From positions 62,001 through 126,000 of the forward strand of contig CAWICW010000012.1 of NCBI GenBank assembly GCA_963834685.1: a stretch of DNA of 64,000 nt, in the 5' to 3' direction. The stretch comes from Palsa-504 sp963834685 (lineage in GTDB: Bacteria > Actinomycetota > Actinomycetes > Streptosporangiales > Streptosporangiaceae). This document shows, one piece after another, positions 42,674-52,900 of the stretch (the stretch's first letter is position 1; every line of letters starts with the position of its first letter). The notes below the pieces were generated by a model. The model was not told the DNA's origin. It made no database searches and saw only the letters and a program-made list of their open reading frames with translations. The translations under genes were made by a program, and so were the position numbers.

Positions 42674-44474
42674 CGATGGCGAAGTCGGGGTTGGGGTCGT
42701 CGATGAGAGACATCAGCCGTCCCAGGACGGCGGGGTCGCCGGATATGTCGATGCCGTCGGGCTTGGCGGTGGCCAGGAGCTGCAGCAGCTGGGGCCTGGT
42801 CAGCGTCACCGTCAGGTCTGCCGCCTGGTTTGCGGTGGTGGGGTAGTGGATGAGGGCGCCGCTGCTGAGTTCCATCCGGTAGTTCTCGTGGGTGTCGGTG
42901 AAGTGCCAGCCGATTGTCAGGTGCTGGTCCCACGCTTTCGGGCCGTTGATGCGGATGGCGATCGAGTCGAACAGCTGGGTGATAGTCAGCGCCGGGGCCA
43001 GGCCGGCGCTGCTGACTTCGGTGTGCTCGATCGTGCCGGTCCGTAGCTCCTTCGCGCCGGTGAGGTAGCTGTTGCGCCAGGTCGCGTTCTCCGCGCCGTA
43101 GCCCAGCCGCTCCAGGACGGTGGCGAGCAGCTCCCGTGCGGCGTCATTGTCCGGCTCGGCGAATACGGCGTGGCTGGCCAGCTCGGCGGCGAACCGCAGG
43201 TCGCCCTGCTCAAAGAACTCCCGCGCCTTGGCGACCGTCAGGTCGGTCCCGCCAAGTGCCTGCACGTACCGCGTCCCGGCGGCCTGCGGGGGATGCTGCC
43301 ACAGGTGGGCCGGGTTGGCGTCGTACCAGCCGAGGTAACGCTGGTAGATCGCCTTGACGTTGTGATTGGCTGATCCGTAGTAGCCGCGCGCGTGCCAGGC
43401 CCGGTCCAGGTCGGGCGGCAGCTCGATCATCTCGGCGATCTCGCTGTGGATGAAGCCCTGGTTGATCAACCGCAGCGTCTGGTCGTGCAGGTAGGCATAC
43501 AGGTCCCGCTGCTGGGTCAGGAAGGCGACGATGTCGCCGGTGCCCCAGGCGGGCCAGTGGTGCGAGGCGAACGCCACATCCGACTGCCCGGCGAACAGCT
43601 CGATCGCCTCGGCTAGGTACCGCGACCAGATCCGGGGGTCACGGACCTGCGCGCCCCGCAGAGTTAGCAGGTTGTGCATGTTGTGGGTGGCGTTCTCGGC
43701 CATGCACAGGGCCCGCTTATCAGGGAAGTAGAAGTTCATCTCCGCCGGGCACTCAGTGGCCGGGGTCAGCTGGAAGACGACGCGCACCCCGTCGAGGATC
43801 TCTTGCTGGCCTGTGCGGGTGATGTCGACGGTCGGCGCGATCAGGCCCACTGCGCCGGTCGACCCGCCCGCCCCCAGGCCGATCCCCAGGGTGCCGGTCG
43901 GGCTCTTGGGCAGGCCGATGGCGGCGTAGTAGTAGCTGCGGCGCAGCATCGCCGTCCCGGCGTAGACGTTTTCCGACACCGCGTGCTCGAGGAAATGTTC
44001 GGGCGCGAGGATCGGGACCTTGGTATCGGCGTCGACCACGCCCAGGACTCCGCCGAAATGATCCAGGTGGGCGTGGGTGTAGATGACGGCCGTGACGGCG
44101 CGGTCGCCCCGGTGCCGCCGGTACAGGGCGATTGCCGCGGCTGCGACCTCCTGGGAGATCAGCGGGTCGATAACGATAACGCCGTGGTCGCTTTCCACCA
44201 GTGTCATGTTGGACATCTCGAAGCCGCGGACCTGGTAGATCCCGTCGGTCACCTCATACAGGCCGTGCCTGGCCGTCAGCTGGGCCTGCCGCCACAGGCT
44301 AGGACTAACGGTGTCCGGGCAGGCGCCGTCGAGGAATCCCCAGGAATCCATGTCCCAGACCACGCGCCCATCCGCAGCCTTGATCACCATCGGCTCCAGC
44401 GTGCCGATAAAGCCGCGATCGGAACTGGCGAAGTCAGCGCGGTCGCTCAAATCAGCAGCGATGGGTGAAGGCAT
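42663..44474 (-). CDS. Alkylsulfatase-like MBL hydrolase with SCP2 domain
   Basis: This 603-aa protein belongs to the SdsA1/BDS1 group. The zinc site is in VIYTHAHLDHFGG, with FELSNMTLVESDHGVIVIDPL-like strands upstream and MAENATHNMHNL, FASHHWPAWG downstream. A helical dimerisation domain and a C-terminal SCP2-like lipid-binding domain (TQLFDSIAIRINGPKAW onward) complete it. ATG 44474 follows AGGGAGA. It should hydrolyse alkyl sulfates such as SDS to alcohol and sulfate. The lack of a signal peptide argues for an internal enzyme. Confidence 0.92.
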   Translation of the reverse strand: MPSPIAADLSDRADFASSDRGFIGTLEPMVIKAADGRVVWDMDSWGFLDGACPDTVSPSLWRQAQLTARHGLYEVTDGIYQVRGFEMSNMTLVESDHGVIVIDPLISQEVAAAAIALYRRHRGDRAVTAVIYTHAHLDHFGGVLGVVDADTKVPILAPEHFLEHAVSENVYAGTAMLRRSYYYAAIGLPKSPTGTLGIGLGAGGSTGAVGLIAPTVDITRTGQQEILDGVRVVFQLTPATECPAEMNFYFPDKRALCMAENATHNMHNLLTLRGAQVRDPRIWSRYLAEAIELFAGQSDVAFASHHWPAWGTGDIVAFLTQQRDLYAYLHDQTLRLINQGFIHSEIAEMIELPPDLDRAWHARGYYGSANHNVKAIYQRYLGWYDANPAHLWQHPPQAAGTRYVQALGGTDLTVAKAREFFEQGDLRFAAELASHAVFAEPDNDAARELLATVLERLGYGAENATWRNSYLTGAKELRTGTIEHTEVSSAGLAPALTITQLFDSIAIRINGPKAWDQHLTIGWHFTDTHENYRMELSSGALIHYPTTANQAADLTVTLTRPQLLQLLATAKPDGIDISGDPAVLGRLMSLIDDPNPDFAIVTP

Positions 44475-45126
44475 CTGTTTCTCCCTGGTCAGCCTCATGC
44501 CGGGCGGACCGCCCACGCGAGGTCGTAGGTGATGAGCTATTCCCAGCGGTCGTGATCTCTTCAGCATGCGCGCCGTTAAGGCGCAGCCCGCGTCGTTCTT
44601 GTGCGTGCCCGGACCTCAGCTCCTTCCGGGGGGCTACCCCGGGGGCTTGAGCCGGTGACGGTGGTGGCGGGACGCGCGGTAGGCCAGACACCGGCAGTGA
44701 GACTACCACGACTCCATGCTGGCAGCGGGCGCGCACCATCACCTCATCCGCTTCGGGCGACCTGGCGGGCGGCGGCGTTTCGGGAACCACCAGCCCCGAA
44801 GGTGTGCGCATACGGCCGTACCCGACTCTGACCTGCCGATTCTTGTACACCCAGGTAGCCGGTGCTGACCCGTTGGCCCCACCTGAGGCGTCCAAATCAC
44901 CGGTGCCAATACTGTCCTCAACGGCGGCCGGGCTCCCCGGCGCCCGGCAGATCGAGCAGCGCTGATCCCTCCGGCCGTACGCGCCGACGCACAGATAATC
45001 CTGTTCGGCGTGGCTCGACTCGGCCGCCTGGGCGACCGGTTTGCCGATCAGGCGGTTCGCGTTCGTCCTGGGGTCGCTGTCCGTGACCGTCGGGTTATAT
45101 GGGCAGCTTCGCCCGACCGCCGCCAC
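44475..45126 (-). CDS. Possible hypothetical protein upstream of alkylsulfatase
   Basis: The frame from 45126 begins with about 57 codons of strongly GC-biased third positions (AQAAESSHAEQDYLCVGAYG, RRDQRCSICRAPG). The bias then falls in the second half and the frame runs into the alkylsulfatase start (stop at 44452). It is Cys-containing and no family is recognised. It may be a 5' gene fragment rather than a full gene. Confidence 0.3.
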
Positions 45127-45159
45127 TGCCGGGCGAAGCTGCGCCAGTTGGGTGTGCCG

Positions 45160-46077
45160 TTACCGGGCGGCGCCTGCGAGATAGGCGGCGACGATGTAGG
45201 TTGCATGCCGGTCCAGGCTGCCGCGGGCCCGGTCATACCGCATCGTGGTTCTCGGGTCAGCATGCGACGCGGCTTCTTGGACGTCGCGCAGCGGGACCCC
45301 GGCGTCGAGCGCGGCGGTGATGAACGCGTGCCGCAGCGTGTGGGGCGTGACGGTCTTGGCGATCCCGGCGCGGCGGGCGGTCTTGCGGACGATCCGTCCG
45401 GCGCCGTGCCGGTCCAGCCGCCGCCCGTCCGCAGCCAGGAACACCGGGCCATCCGTCCGTTCCCCGACGGCCAGGTCGATCGCCCAGGCCGTGCGCGGCG
45501 CCAGTGGAACGGTCACCACCTTGCCGCCCTTACGGGTGATCGTCAGCGTCCGGTGTCCGCGCTCCAGACCCAGGTGTTCGATGTCGGCGCCGGTGGCCTC
45601 CGAGACCCGCAGCCCGTTCAGCGCGAGCAGAGAGATCAGCGCGTGCTCAAGCGGCGGGCCGAGCCCGGCGGCTACCAGGAGCGCGCCCAGCTCGTTGCGG
45701 TCCAGGGCGACGGCGTGCGACTCGTAGTCCACCCGCGGACGGCGGACGTGCGCGGCCGGGGAATGCTCGAGGAGCTCTTCTTCGACGGCGTACTTGTAGA
45801 ACCCGGCGATGGTGCACAGCCGCCGGGTGACAGTCGCGCAAGCCCGGCCGCGGGCTTCGAGTTCCCGGGCAAAGCTTTCGATGTCGGCACGGCGGACGGC
45901 GAACAAGGCAAGCGACCGGGTGCGACACCAGCTGGTGAACTGGCGCAGGTCCAGCGCGTACGCCTCGCGGGTCAGGCCGCGGAATCCGGCCAGGTATCCG
46001 GCGAGGGCGAGCCGTTCTGGATCGGTGAAGGCGGGCTGGATCGTGGCGAGCGCGGTTGATGGGGTGGCAGTGGTCAT
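45160..46077 (-). CDS. Tyrosine recombinase/integrase
   Basis: This 305-aa protein has a SAM-like N-terminal domain (LAGYLAGFRGLTREAYALDLRQF) and a C-terminal catalytic domain with Arg in NGLRVSEATG, Lys in TRKGGK, HTLRHAF, SHADPRTT and the nucleophile Tyr in TMRYDRARG. All catalytic positions are present. ATG 46077 follows GGGAGGTG. It lies among gene remnants, which suggests an old integration site. No att core or excisionase was identified. Confidence 0.93.
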   Translation of the reverse strand: MTTATPSTALATIQPAFTDPERLALAGYLAGFRGLTREAYALDLRQFTSWCRTRSLALFAVRRADIESFARELEARGRACATVTRRLCTIAGFYKYAVEEELLEHSPAAHVRRPRVDYESHAVALDRNELGALLVAAGLGPPLEHALISLLALNGLRVSEATGADIEHLGLERGHRTLTITRKGGKVVTVPLAPRTAWAIDLAVGERTDGPVFLAADGRRLDRHGAGRIVRKTARRAGIAKTVTPHTLRHAFITAALDAGVPLRDVQEAASHADPRTTMRYDRARGSLDRHATYIVAAYLAGAAR

Positions 46078-46289
46078 CGGGCACCTCCCGGCCGGGCTGG
46101 AACCGGGGAAGGCTGGGCCAGTTCCGGTCCCAGCGGTTAAGCGGAAACCCAACGTAAGCTGCCTGGTCCGGTCACGCTATGCCACAGACGCGCGAGTGCC
46201 GGAGGCCGGCACGCCAGGTGAGAACGCTCCAGATCGCCGAGTCTGTACGCGAGGACTGTGAGGCGGGGGGATTGCTGGTGGTGCGCATA

Positions 46290-46470
46290 TTGGCCAATTC
46301 TGTGTCGGGCTGGTGGACCGGCGGTTCAACCGGGCCCGGTATGACGCTGACGCAGCACTGACCGCGTTCGCGGCCGGGCTCAAGGACGCGGTGGACCTGG
46401 GCTCGATCCGAGATGACCTGGCCCACCGTCGTCCGCCAGGCCGTGGAGGTCATCCATTTCCCGGTGTGGA
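46290..46470 (+). pseudogene. Sensor-kinase-type gene remnant
   Basis: The plus frame reads LVDRRFNRARYDADAALTAF and AGLKDAVDLGSIRDDLA, a typical linker segment of actinobacterial membrane sensor kinases. A frame change then gives TVVRQAVEVIHFPVWI, the continuation seen in such proteins. No kinase core follows. It is a decayed remnant of about 60 codons next to the integrase. Confidence 0.6.
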
Positions 46471-46797
46471 TTGAGGACCACCACCCCGGCGGTGCAGGCT
46501 GATGCGGCCGGCGACGACGGTGCCCAGGCCCAGCAGGGCAACCAGGTTGAACACGTTGGAGCCGATGACGACCCCGGCGCCGAGCCGCGGCTGGCGGCCG
46601 GCCATCGCGGTGATCGCCGCGGTGACTTCGGGCGCGTCCGCCGCGAGCGCCGCAACCAGGCCGAGCAGGGCCTCGGACAGGCCCAGGCGCTCGCCGACCC
46701 GCTCCAGCCGGGAGACCAGCAGCCAGCTCGTGGCCAGGCTGATCATCGCACCGGCCAGGAAAGCCGCCGCCGCAAGCGCCGCGGACATCCTTGTCAT
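46450..46797 (-). pseudogene. Sodium/calcium exchanger fragment
   Basis: The minus frame reads ATSWLLVSRLERVGERLG, then the alpha-repeat signature LVAALAADAPEVTAAI and GSNVFNLVALLGLG of CaCA cation exchangers. Only about 115 residues of what should be over 300 remain. It overlaps the sensor-kinase remnant on the other strand, so the exchanger is truncated at a junction. Confidence 0.7.
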
Positions 46798-47002
46798 CCT
46801 CCTCGGTAAGAGCTGCCCGGCCGCAGGTCCCGCGGGCCCCGGTCCGGAGCCGTCTGTCAGTGAGTCCCTGCCCTGGAGCAGCTGTCATCCGCCCGGCGCC
46901 GGGCCGGGCGCTGAGCCCGGCCCGGGAACCTCGCGGCCGCCGGCCGATCGCCGATCGGGTGCGTCTGCCCAAGCCAAGTTGTAGCAGCTGATAGAGTTAT
47001 AG

Positions 47003-47023
47003 TGCAGTAATTGCAGTATGCAA
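47003..47023. promoter_or_regulatory. MarR operator candidate
   Basis: TTGCA-GTA-TGCAA (47011-47023) is a perfect 5-3-5 inverted repeat 14 bp before the MarR start, and TGCAGTA occurs as a direct repeat (47003 and 47012). The AT-rich context against GC-rich flanks suggests the promoter-operator of the MarR-ClC operon. Confidence 0.5.
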
Positions 47024-47036
47024 GTAAAAATGAGGG

Positions 47037-47606
47037 GTGAGGGTGGCGGAGTACCTGGTCGACGAGGCCGCGGTGGATGCGGTGCTGACGGCGAGCCGAG
47101 CGCTGGTCGCCGTGGCGACCATGTCGCTGGGCGGAGCGGCGGAGGACACGACGATCGCCCAGTACCGGGCGCTGGTCGTGCTCGCCTCCCGCGGCCCGCA
47201 GCGGATGACCGACCTGGCCGCCGCGCTGGCGGTGACGCCCTCGACGGCCGGGCGGATGTGCGACAGGCTGGTGCGCAAGGGGCTGATCCGCCGCCACCGG
47301 GCCCGGGCCGACCGCCGGGCCGTGCAGGTCTCCATCACCGCCGCCGGCCTGCAGGTCGTCAGCCAGGCGACCGCGCGCCGCCGGGCGCTGATCGCCGGTA
47401 TCTTGGGCAAGCTCCCGCCCCGGCAGCAGCCCGCGGTGGCCAGTGCCCTGCAGGCTTTCGCCCGGGCCGCCGGGGAGATCCCCGACAGCCTGTGGCCCGC
47501 AGATCCCGCAGATCCCGCAGATCCCGCAGACCCCGCGGAGCGGCAGCCGGCGGCCCGGACCGGGCCCGGGCGGGCGCGGCCCGCCAGCGCGAAGGCACGA
47601 TCATGA
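47037..47606 (+). CDS. MarR-family transcriptional regulator
   Basis: This 189-aa protein has a winged-HTH MarR domain: YRALVVLASRGPQRMTDLA, AVTPSTAGRMCDRLVRKGLIRRH and ADRRAVQVSITAAG with the wing Asp-Arg-Arg. The C-terminus has a repeated AD(P) stretch (PADPADPADPADP) of low complexity. Its TGA overlaps the ATG of the chloride channel gene, so it probably regulates that gene and itself. Confidence 0.9.
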   Translation: MRVAEYLVDEAAVDAVLTASRALVAVATMSLGGAAEDTTIAQYRALVVLASRGPQRMTDLAAALAVTPSTAGRMCDRLVRKGLIRRHRARADRRAVQVSITAAGLQVVSQATARRRALIAGILGKLPPRQQPAVASALQAFARAAGEIPDSLWPADPADPADPADPAERQPAARTGPGRARPASAKARS

Positions 47607-49675
47607 CCGGCAGCCTCCCCGCGGCTGCGCCGCCGCCGGCACCCCGGCGGGCCGGGCGGGCTGGCGGCTGGCTGCGCGGCTCGCGGGCCGGGCTGCTGGC
47701 CATCGCCCTGGTCGTGGGGGCCGGATCCGGGCTGGGCGCGGTAGCGTTCCGGTACCTGATCTACTTCTTCACCTGGCTGGCCACCGGGCGTGTGCTGTTC
47801 GGCCAGCAGGGCCGCGTCCCCAGCGCTCATTTCCCCGGGCTGGGGCTGGCGTTCTTCGTGGTGATCCCGGTGATCGGCGGGCTGATCTACGGGCCGCTGA
47901 TCTACCGGTACGCCCGCGAGGCCCGCGGCCACGGCGTGCCCGAGGTGATGATCGCCGTCGCCGACGAAGGCGGCCGGATCCGGCCCCAGGTCGCCGCCGT
48001 GAAGTCGGTCGCCTCCGCCATCTGCATCGGGGCCGGCGGGTCGGTCGGCCGGGAGGGCCCGATCGTGCAGATCGGCTCCGCGCTGGCCTCCAGCTTGGGC
48101 CAGTGGGTCAAGATGCCGGAGAGCCGGCTGCGGATCCTGGTCGCCTGCGGCGCCGCCGGCGGCATCGCCGCCACGTTCAACGCCCCGATCACCGGGGTGT
48201 TCTTCGGGGTGGAGATCATCTTGCGGGAGTTCTCCGTCGAGGCGATCTTCACCGTGATGCTGTCCGCGACGGTCGCCGACCTGGTCAGCCGCCAGTTCCT
48301 GGGCAGCGCCCCGTTCTTGTCCGGGCTGCCGTCCGGGATCGCTTTGCACCACCTGACCAGCTACCTGCTGGTGGCGGCCCTGGCGGTGGTGGCGGCGCTG
48401 GTCGGGCTGGCGTTCGCGAAGATCCTGTACGCGACCGAGGACCTGTGCGACAAGGTGTGGGAGAACCGCCCGGAATGGGCCCGGCCCGCCACCGGCGGGA
48501 TCGCGCTCGGGCTGCTGCTGCTCGCCCTGCCGCAGATGTACGGCGTCGGCTACCCGGTGCTGTACAAGGCGGTCGGCGGCAGCTACGCCCTGTGGTTCCT
48601 GATCGTGCTGGCGGCCGGGAAGATCATCGCGTGCAGCCTGACCATCGGCATCGGCGGATCGGGCGGGGTGTTCGCCCCGTCGCTGTTCATCGGCGCCACC
48701 TCCGGCATGGCCTTCGGCGAGATCGCCGGCCACCTGCTCGGCCCGGCCGCCGGGCAGCCCGCCCTGTACGCCGTCGTCGCGATGGGCGCGGTGTTCGCGT
48801 CCGCGGCCCGGGCGCCGCTGACCTCGGTGGCCAGCGTGGTGGAGATGACCGGCGACTTCACTCTTACCTTGCCGGTCCTGCTCGCCGTCGCCATCGCCAC
48901 CGCCACCTCCCGCGCCCTGAGCTACGGCACCATCTACACCACCAAACTGCTGCGCCGCGGCACCGACATCGACCGCCCTCCCTCTGCGGACCCGTTCGAG
49001 GACCTGACCGCCGCCGACGCCATGCGCCCTTTCCCGGTGCCGCTGCCCGCCGGAACCGGACCCTCCGGCCTGCCGGACGGCCCGGGCCGCGCGTCCCTGC
49101 CCGGGCCGGTCACCCATCAGCACCATCCGCAGGTGCTGTTCGCCACCGAGTCCCTCACCCAGGCGCTGCGCCAGCTCGAACTCTACGGGCGCGACGGGCT
49201 GCCGGTCATCGCCGATGACGGCCAGCACCTGCAGGGCTGGATCACCACCCAGAACGTGCTGCAAGCCGTCGCCCGCCACATCCACGCCGCCCAGGCCGGC
49301 GCCACGCAGCCACAGCCCGCCGCCGGACCGGCCCCCCACGGCCCGCACGATGATCCCGGCCAGGCGCCGGCTCCGCTGGGCGGATACCAGGTCCTGGAGA
49401 TCACCATCGCGGCCGGCGTCGCCGGCCGCCGGCCGCGCACTCGGCGACACCACCTGGCCGCCCGGCTGGACCCCGGTCGCGGTCCTGGACAACCACACTC
49501 TCCGCGACCCCGACCCCGGCGTCACCCTGGCCCCCGGCGACCGCGTCAGCCTGCTCGCCCGCACCCAGCAGAACCCGGAGCCAGCACCTCCCCGCGGCAA
49601 ACCCGCCAGCCAGCCAGGCGACCAGGGCGCAGATGCCCGGCCAGCCGGGCAGCCGCCGGGGCCCGAAGACCGTGA
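47603..49675 (+). CDS. ClC chloride channel/antiporter with CBS and (frameshifted) RCK_C region
   Basis: This 690-aa frame contains a full ClC core: GAGSGLGAVAFRYLIYF at the N-terminus, the selectivity-filter GGSVGREGP, GGIAATFNAPITGVFFG and GIGGSGGVFAPSLFIG. A CBS-like pair follows (AADAMRPFPVP, LQGWITTQNVLQAV). After EITIAAG (about 49415) the frame becomes basic nonsense. The neighbouring frame continues sensibly as GRALGDTTWPPGW, AVLDNHTLRDPDPGVTL and GDRVSLLAR, a TrkA_C/RCK_C domain ending at 49700. One base is extra or missing near 49417, either a real mutation or a sequence error. The channel core should be intact. Confidence 0.88.
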   Translation: MTGSLPAAAPPPAPRRAGRAGGWLRGSRAGLLAIALVVGAGSGLGAVAFRYLIYFFTWLATGRVLFGQQGRVPSAHFPGLGLAFFVVIPVIGGLIYGPLIYRYAREARGHGVPEVMIAVADEGGRIRPQVAAVKSVASAICIGAGGSVGREGPIVQIGSALASSLGQWVKMPESRLRILVACGAAGGIAATFNAPITGVFFGVEIILREFSVEAIFTVMLSATVADLVSRQFLGSAPFLSGLPSGIALHHLTSYLLVAALAVVAALVGLAFAKILYATEDLCDKVWENRPEWARPATGGIALGLLLLALPQMYGVGYPVLYKAVGGSYALWFLIVLAAGKIIACSLTIGIGGSGGVFAPSLFIGATSGMAFGEIAGHLLGPAAGQPALYAVVAMGAVFASAARAPLTSVASVVEMTGDFTLTLPVLLAVAIATATSRALSYGTIYTTKLLRRGTDIDRPPSADPFEDLTAADAMRPFPVPLPAGTGPSGLPDGPGRASLPGPVTHQHHPQVLFATESLTQALRQLELYGRDGLPVIADDGQHLQGWITTQNVLQAVARHIHAAQAGATQPQPAAGPAPHGPHDDPGQAPAPLGGYQVLEITIAAGVAGRRPRTRRHHLAARLDPGRGPGQPHSPRPRPRRHPGPRRPRQPARPHPAEPGASTSPRQTRQPARRPGRRCPASRAAAGARRP

Positions 49676-49900
49676 CCAGGGCCCGCAGCCGGCACAGTGA
49701 CGCCGGACGAACCCCCTCGTAAGCCGCCGACATCGGTCCGGCGGTGGGCTGATTACGCAACGCGATCCGGACCGTCTCACGTCAATGAGCCGAATACGCG
49801 TGTGGAACGGCATTCGGGGCGCGCTGTCAGTCGCGTGCAGATCGCCTGGTTCTGAGCGGGTGGCGGGTCGGCTGGCAGGTCGGCGTCCGAAGACTGTGCC

Positions 49901-52900
49901 GTGGCCGGGTGGACCTGGCCGGGGTATAAATGTCTGGTGGTGACGTGTCTGCGGTGCGGCGCGTCCCGGGGGGACGGCGACCGGTTTTGTGCCGATTGCG
50001 GTGCCCCGCTGGGGCGCTGCCCATCGTGTGGTGAGCCCGCCTCCCAGGGCCACCGGTTCTGCTCATCGTGTGGCCATGCGCTGGCGGCGGCCGGGCCCGC
50101 ATCACCGGTGACCACCCTGGCGTCATCGGCGGGCGGGACTGCTGGGCCCGTGGCGGAGCGGCGGGTGTGCTCGGTGCTGTTCTGTGACGTGGCCGGGTTC
50201 ACCCCGCTGTCGGAGGCGCGGGACGCGGAGGCGGTGCGGGAGTTGCTGTCACAGTATTTCGCGGTGGCGCGGACGGTGATCGGCCGGTACGGCGGGACGG
50301 TGGAGAAGTTCATCGGTGACGCGGTGATGGCGGTGTGGGGCACGCCCGTGGCCGCAGAGGGGGATGCGGAGCGGGCGGTGCGTGCCGGTCTGGACCTGGT
50401 GGCCGCGGTGGCGCAGCTGGGGGCCGAGACCGGGGTGCCGGGTCTGGCGGCGCGGGCCGGGGTGGTGACCGGCGAGGTCGCGGTGACCCTGGGCGCGGTA
50501 GGTGAGGGGATGGTGGCCGGGGATGCGGTGAATACAGCATCCCGGGTGCAGGCGGCCGCGGAGCCAGGGCAGGTGCTGGTGGACGGGGCGACGCAGCGGC
50601 TGGCAGGTGCCGGGGTGGGGTTCGCCGATGCGGGCGAGCACGTGCTGAAGGGCAAGGCCGGGCCGCAGCGGTTGTGGCGGGCGACCCGGGTGCTGTCGGG
50701 AGTGGGCGGTTCGCAGCGGGTCGATGGGCTGGAGGCGCCGCTGATCGGCCGGGACGCGGAGCTGCGCACGGTCAAGGAGCTGTTCCACGCGGCGGCCGAG
50801 CGGCGGGTGCCGCGGCTGCTGGTGATCTCCGGGCCGGCCGGGGTGGGCAAGTCGCGGCTGGGCTGGGAGTTCCGCAAGTACATCGACGGGCTGGCGGAGC
50901 AGGTGTGGTGGCACCGGGGCCGGTGCCTGTCCTACGGGGACGGGGTGGCGTTCTGGGCGCTGGCCGAGATCGTCCGGCAGCGGCTGGGCATCGCCGAAGA
51001 AGACCCTGCCGAGGTGGCAGCAGGCAAGCTGGCGGCCGGGCTGGACCGGTTCGTGCCGGACCCGGCCGAGCGGGCGTACGTCGGGGTGCGGCTGGGGCGG
51101 CTGCTGGGAGTCGGTTTTGCCGGGGATGGTGGGGGGCCGCTGGCCCGGGAGGAGCTGTTTGCCGGGTGGCGGTTGTTCTTTGAGCGGCTGGCCGCGGAGG
51201 GCCCACTGGTGCTGTTGGTCGAGGATGCCCAGTACGCTGATGCGGGCCTGCTGGACTTCCTGGATCACCTGGTCGACTGGGCCCGGGACCTGCCCATCTA
51301 CGTGCTGGTGTTCGCCCGGCCCGACCTGGGCCAGACCCGGCCGGGGTTCGGCACCGGCCGCAACCGCAGCATGCTAACCCTGGATCCGCTGGACGCGGCG
51401 TCGATGGACGCGCTGGTGGAAGCCCTGGTGCCGGGCATGCTGTCGGCGGCCCGGGCCAAGATCACCGGCCAGGCGCAGGGCGTCCCTCTGTTCGCGGTGG
51501 AAACCGTCCGCGCGCTGATCGACCGGGACATCGTCCAGCCCTTCGAGGGCGTCTACCGCCTGGTCGGCGACGTCGGCGAGCTGGCGGTGCCGGACAGCCT
51601 GCACGCGCTGCTGGCCGCCCGGCTGGACGCCCTGGACCCGCCCGTGCGGCGGCTGGTCGCCGACGCCGCGGTGCTGGGTACCAGCTTCCCTGCCGAGGCG
51701 CTGATCGCGGTGTCCGGGCAGGACGAGTCCGCGGTGCGGTCAGCGCTGGCCGAGCTGGTGCGCCGCGAGGTGCTCACCATATCGGCCGAGCCGTTGTCGC
51801 CGGAGCGCGGCAGCTACGGGTTCGCCCAGAACATGCTGCGCCAGGTCGCCTATGACACCTTGTCTCGCCGCGACCGCAAGGCCCGGCACCTGACGGTGGC
51901 CGCGCACCTGCGCGCCACGTTCCCCGGTGACGGGGAAGAGGTCACCGACGTCATCGCCCGGCATTACCTGGACGCGCTGAACGCCATCCCGGATGACCCA
52001 GCCGCTGACGAGATCCGCGGCCAGGCTATCGTCACCCTGATCCGGGCCGCCGAGCGCGCCGAGCGCACCGGCGCCCCGGCCCGGGCCGCCGCCAGCTACG
52101 CCACCGCCGCCGGACTGACTCCGCCGGACATCCAGGAAAGGCAAGACGCCGCAGGCGAGCAGCCATCAGCCGGCGTGCTGTGGGAGCGCGCCGCGCAGGC
52201 CGCCGTCACCAGCGGCGACTGGGCTGCGGCGGTCGAGCACGCCGACCGCGCCCGTGAGTATCACCTCGGACGCGGCCAGGCCCGGACGGCCGCCCGGGCC
52301 CAGGCCATCTCCGGGTGGGCGCTGCGCCTGTGGGGCCATCACGCCGAGGCGCGCGATCAGCTGACCGCCGCGGTGGAGGTGCTGCGGACACAACCCGATA
52401 CCGACACGGTGCGCGCCCTGGAACAGCTGGCCGCACTGGAGGTGTTCGCCGGCTCGCCCGATGCGGACAGGCTGTCGACCGAGGCGCTCACCCTGGGCCA
52501 GGCCCTCGGTGTGGGCCCCGGTCAGCTCGGCGGCCTGCTAGTGACCCGCGGGATCTACCTCGCTATGGATGGCAGGCTCCCCCAGGGGATCGCCTACTTC
52601 CGCGAGGGCGCGGGGCTGGCCACCCAGGCAGGCGACAACATCACCCTGGGACGCGCCCTGCTCAACCTGTCGGACCCGCTGACAGTCACCGACCCTGCAG
52701 CCGCAGCGGAGGCCGCCCGCACTGCTGCCGGGCACCTGCGCCGCACCGGGGCCCGGGACTACCTGGCAGTCGCGATCGACAACCTGGCCCAGGCGCTGCT
52801 GATGCTCGGCGACTGGGACGCCGCCGAGGCCGAACTCACCCAGGCCATGGACGCCGACGGGCTGGCCGACAACGAGTTCCTCGCCTCCTACCGGGGCTGG

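Noticed and set aside
46997..50053. A 1018-codon open frame on the minus strand opposite MarR-ClC
   Set aside because: Same reason: it is antisense to MarR and the chloride channel and has no motif.
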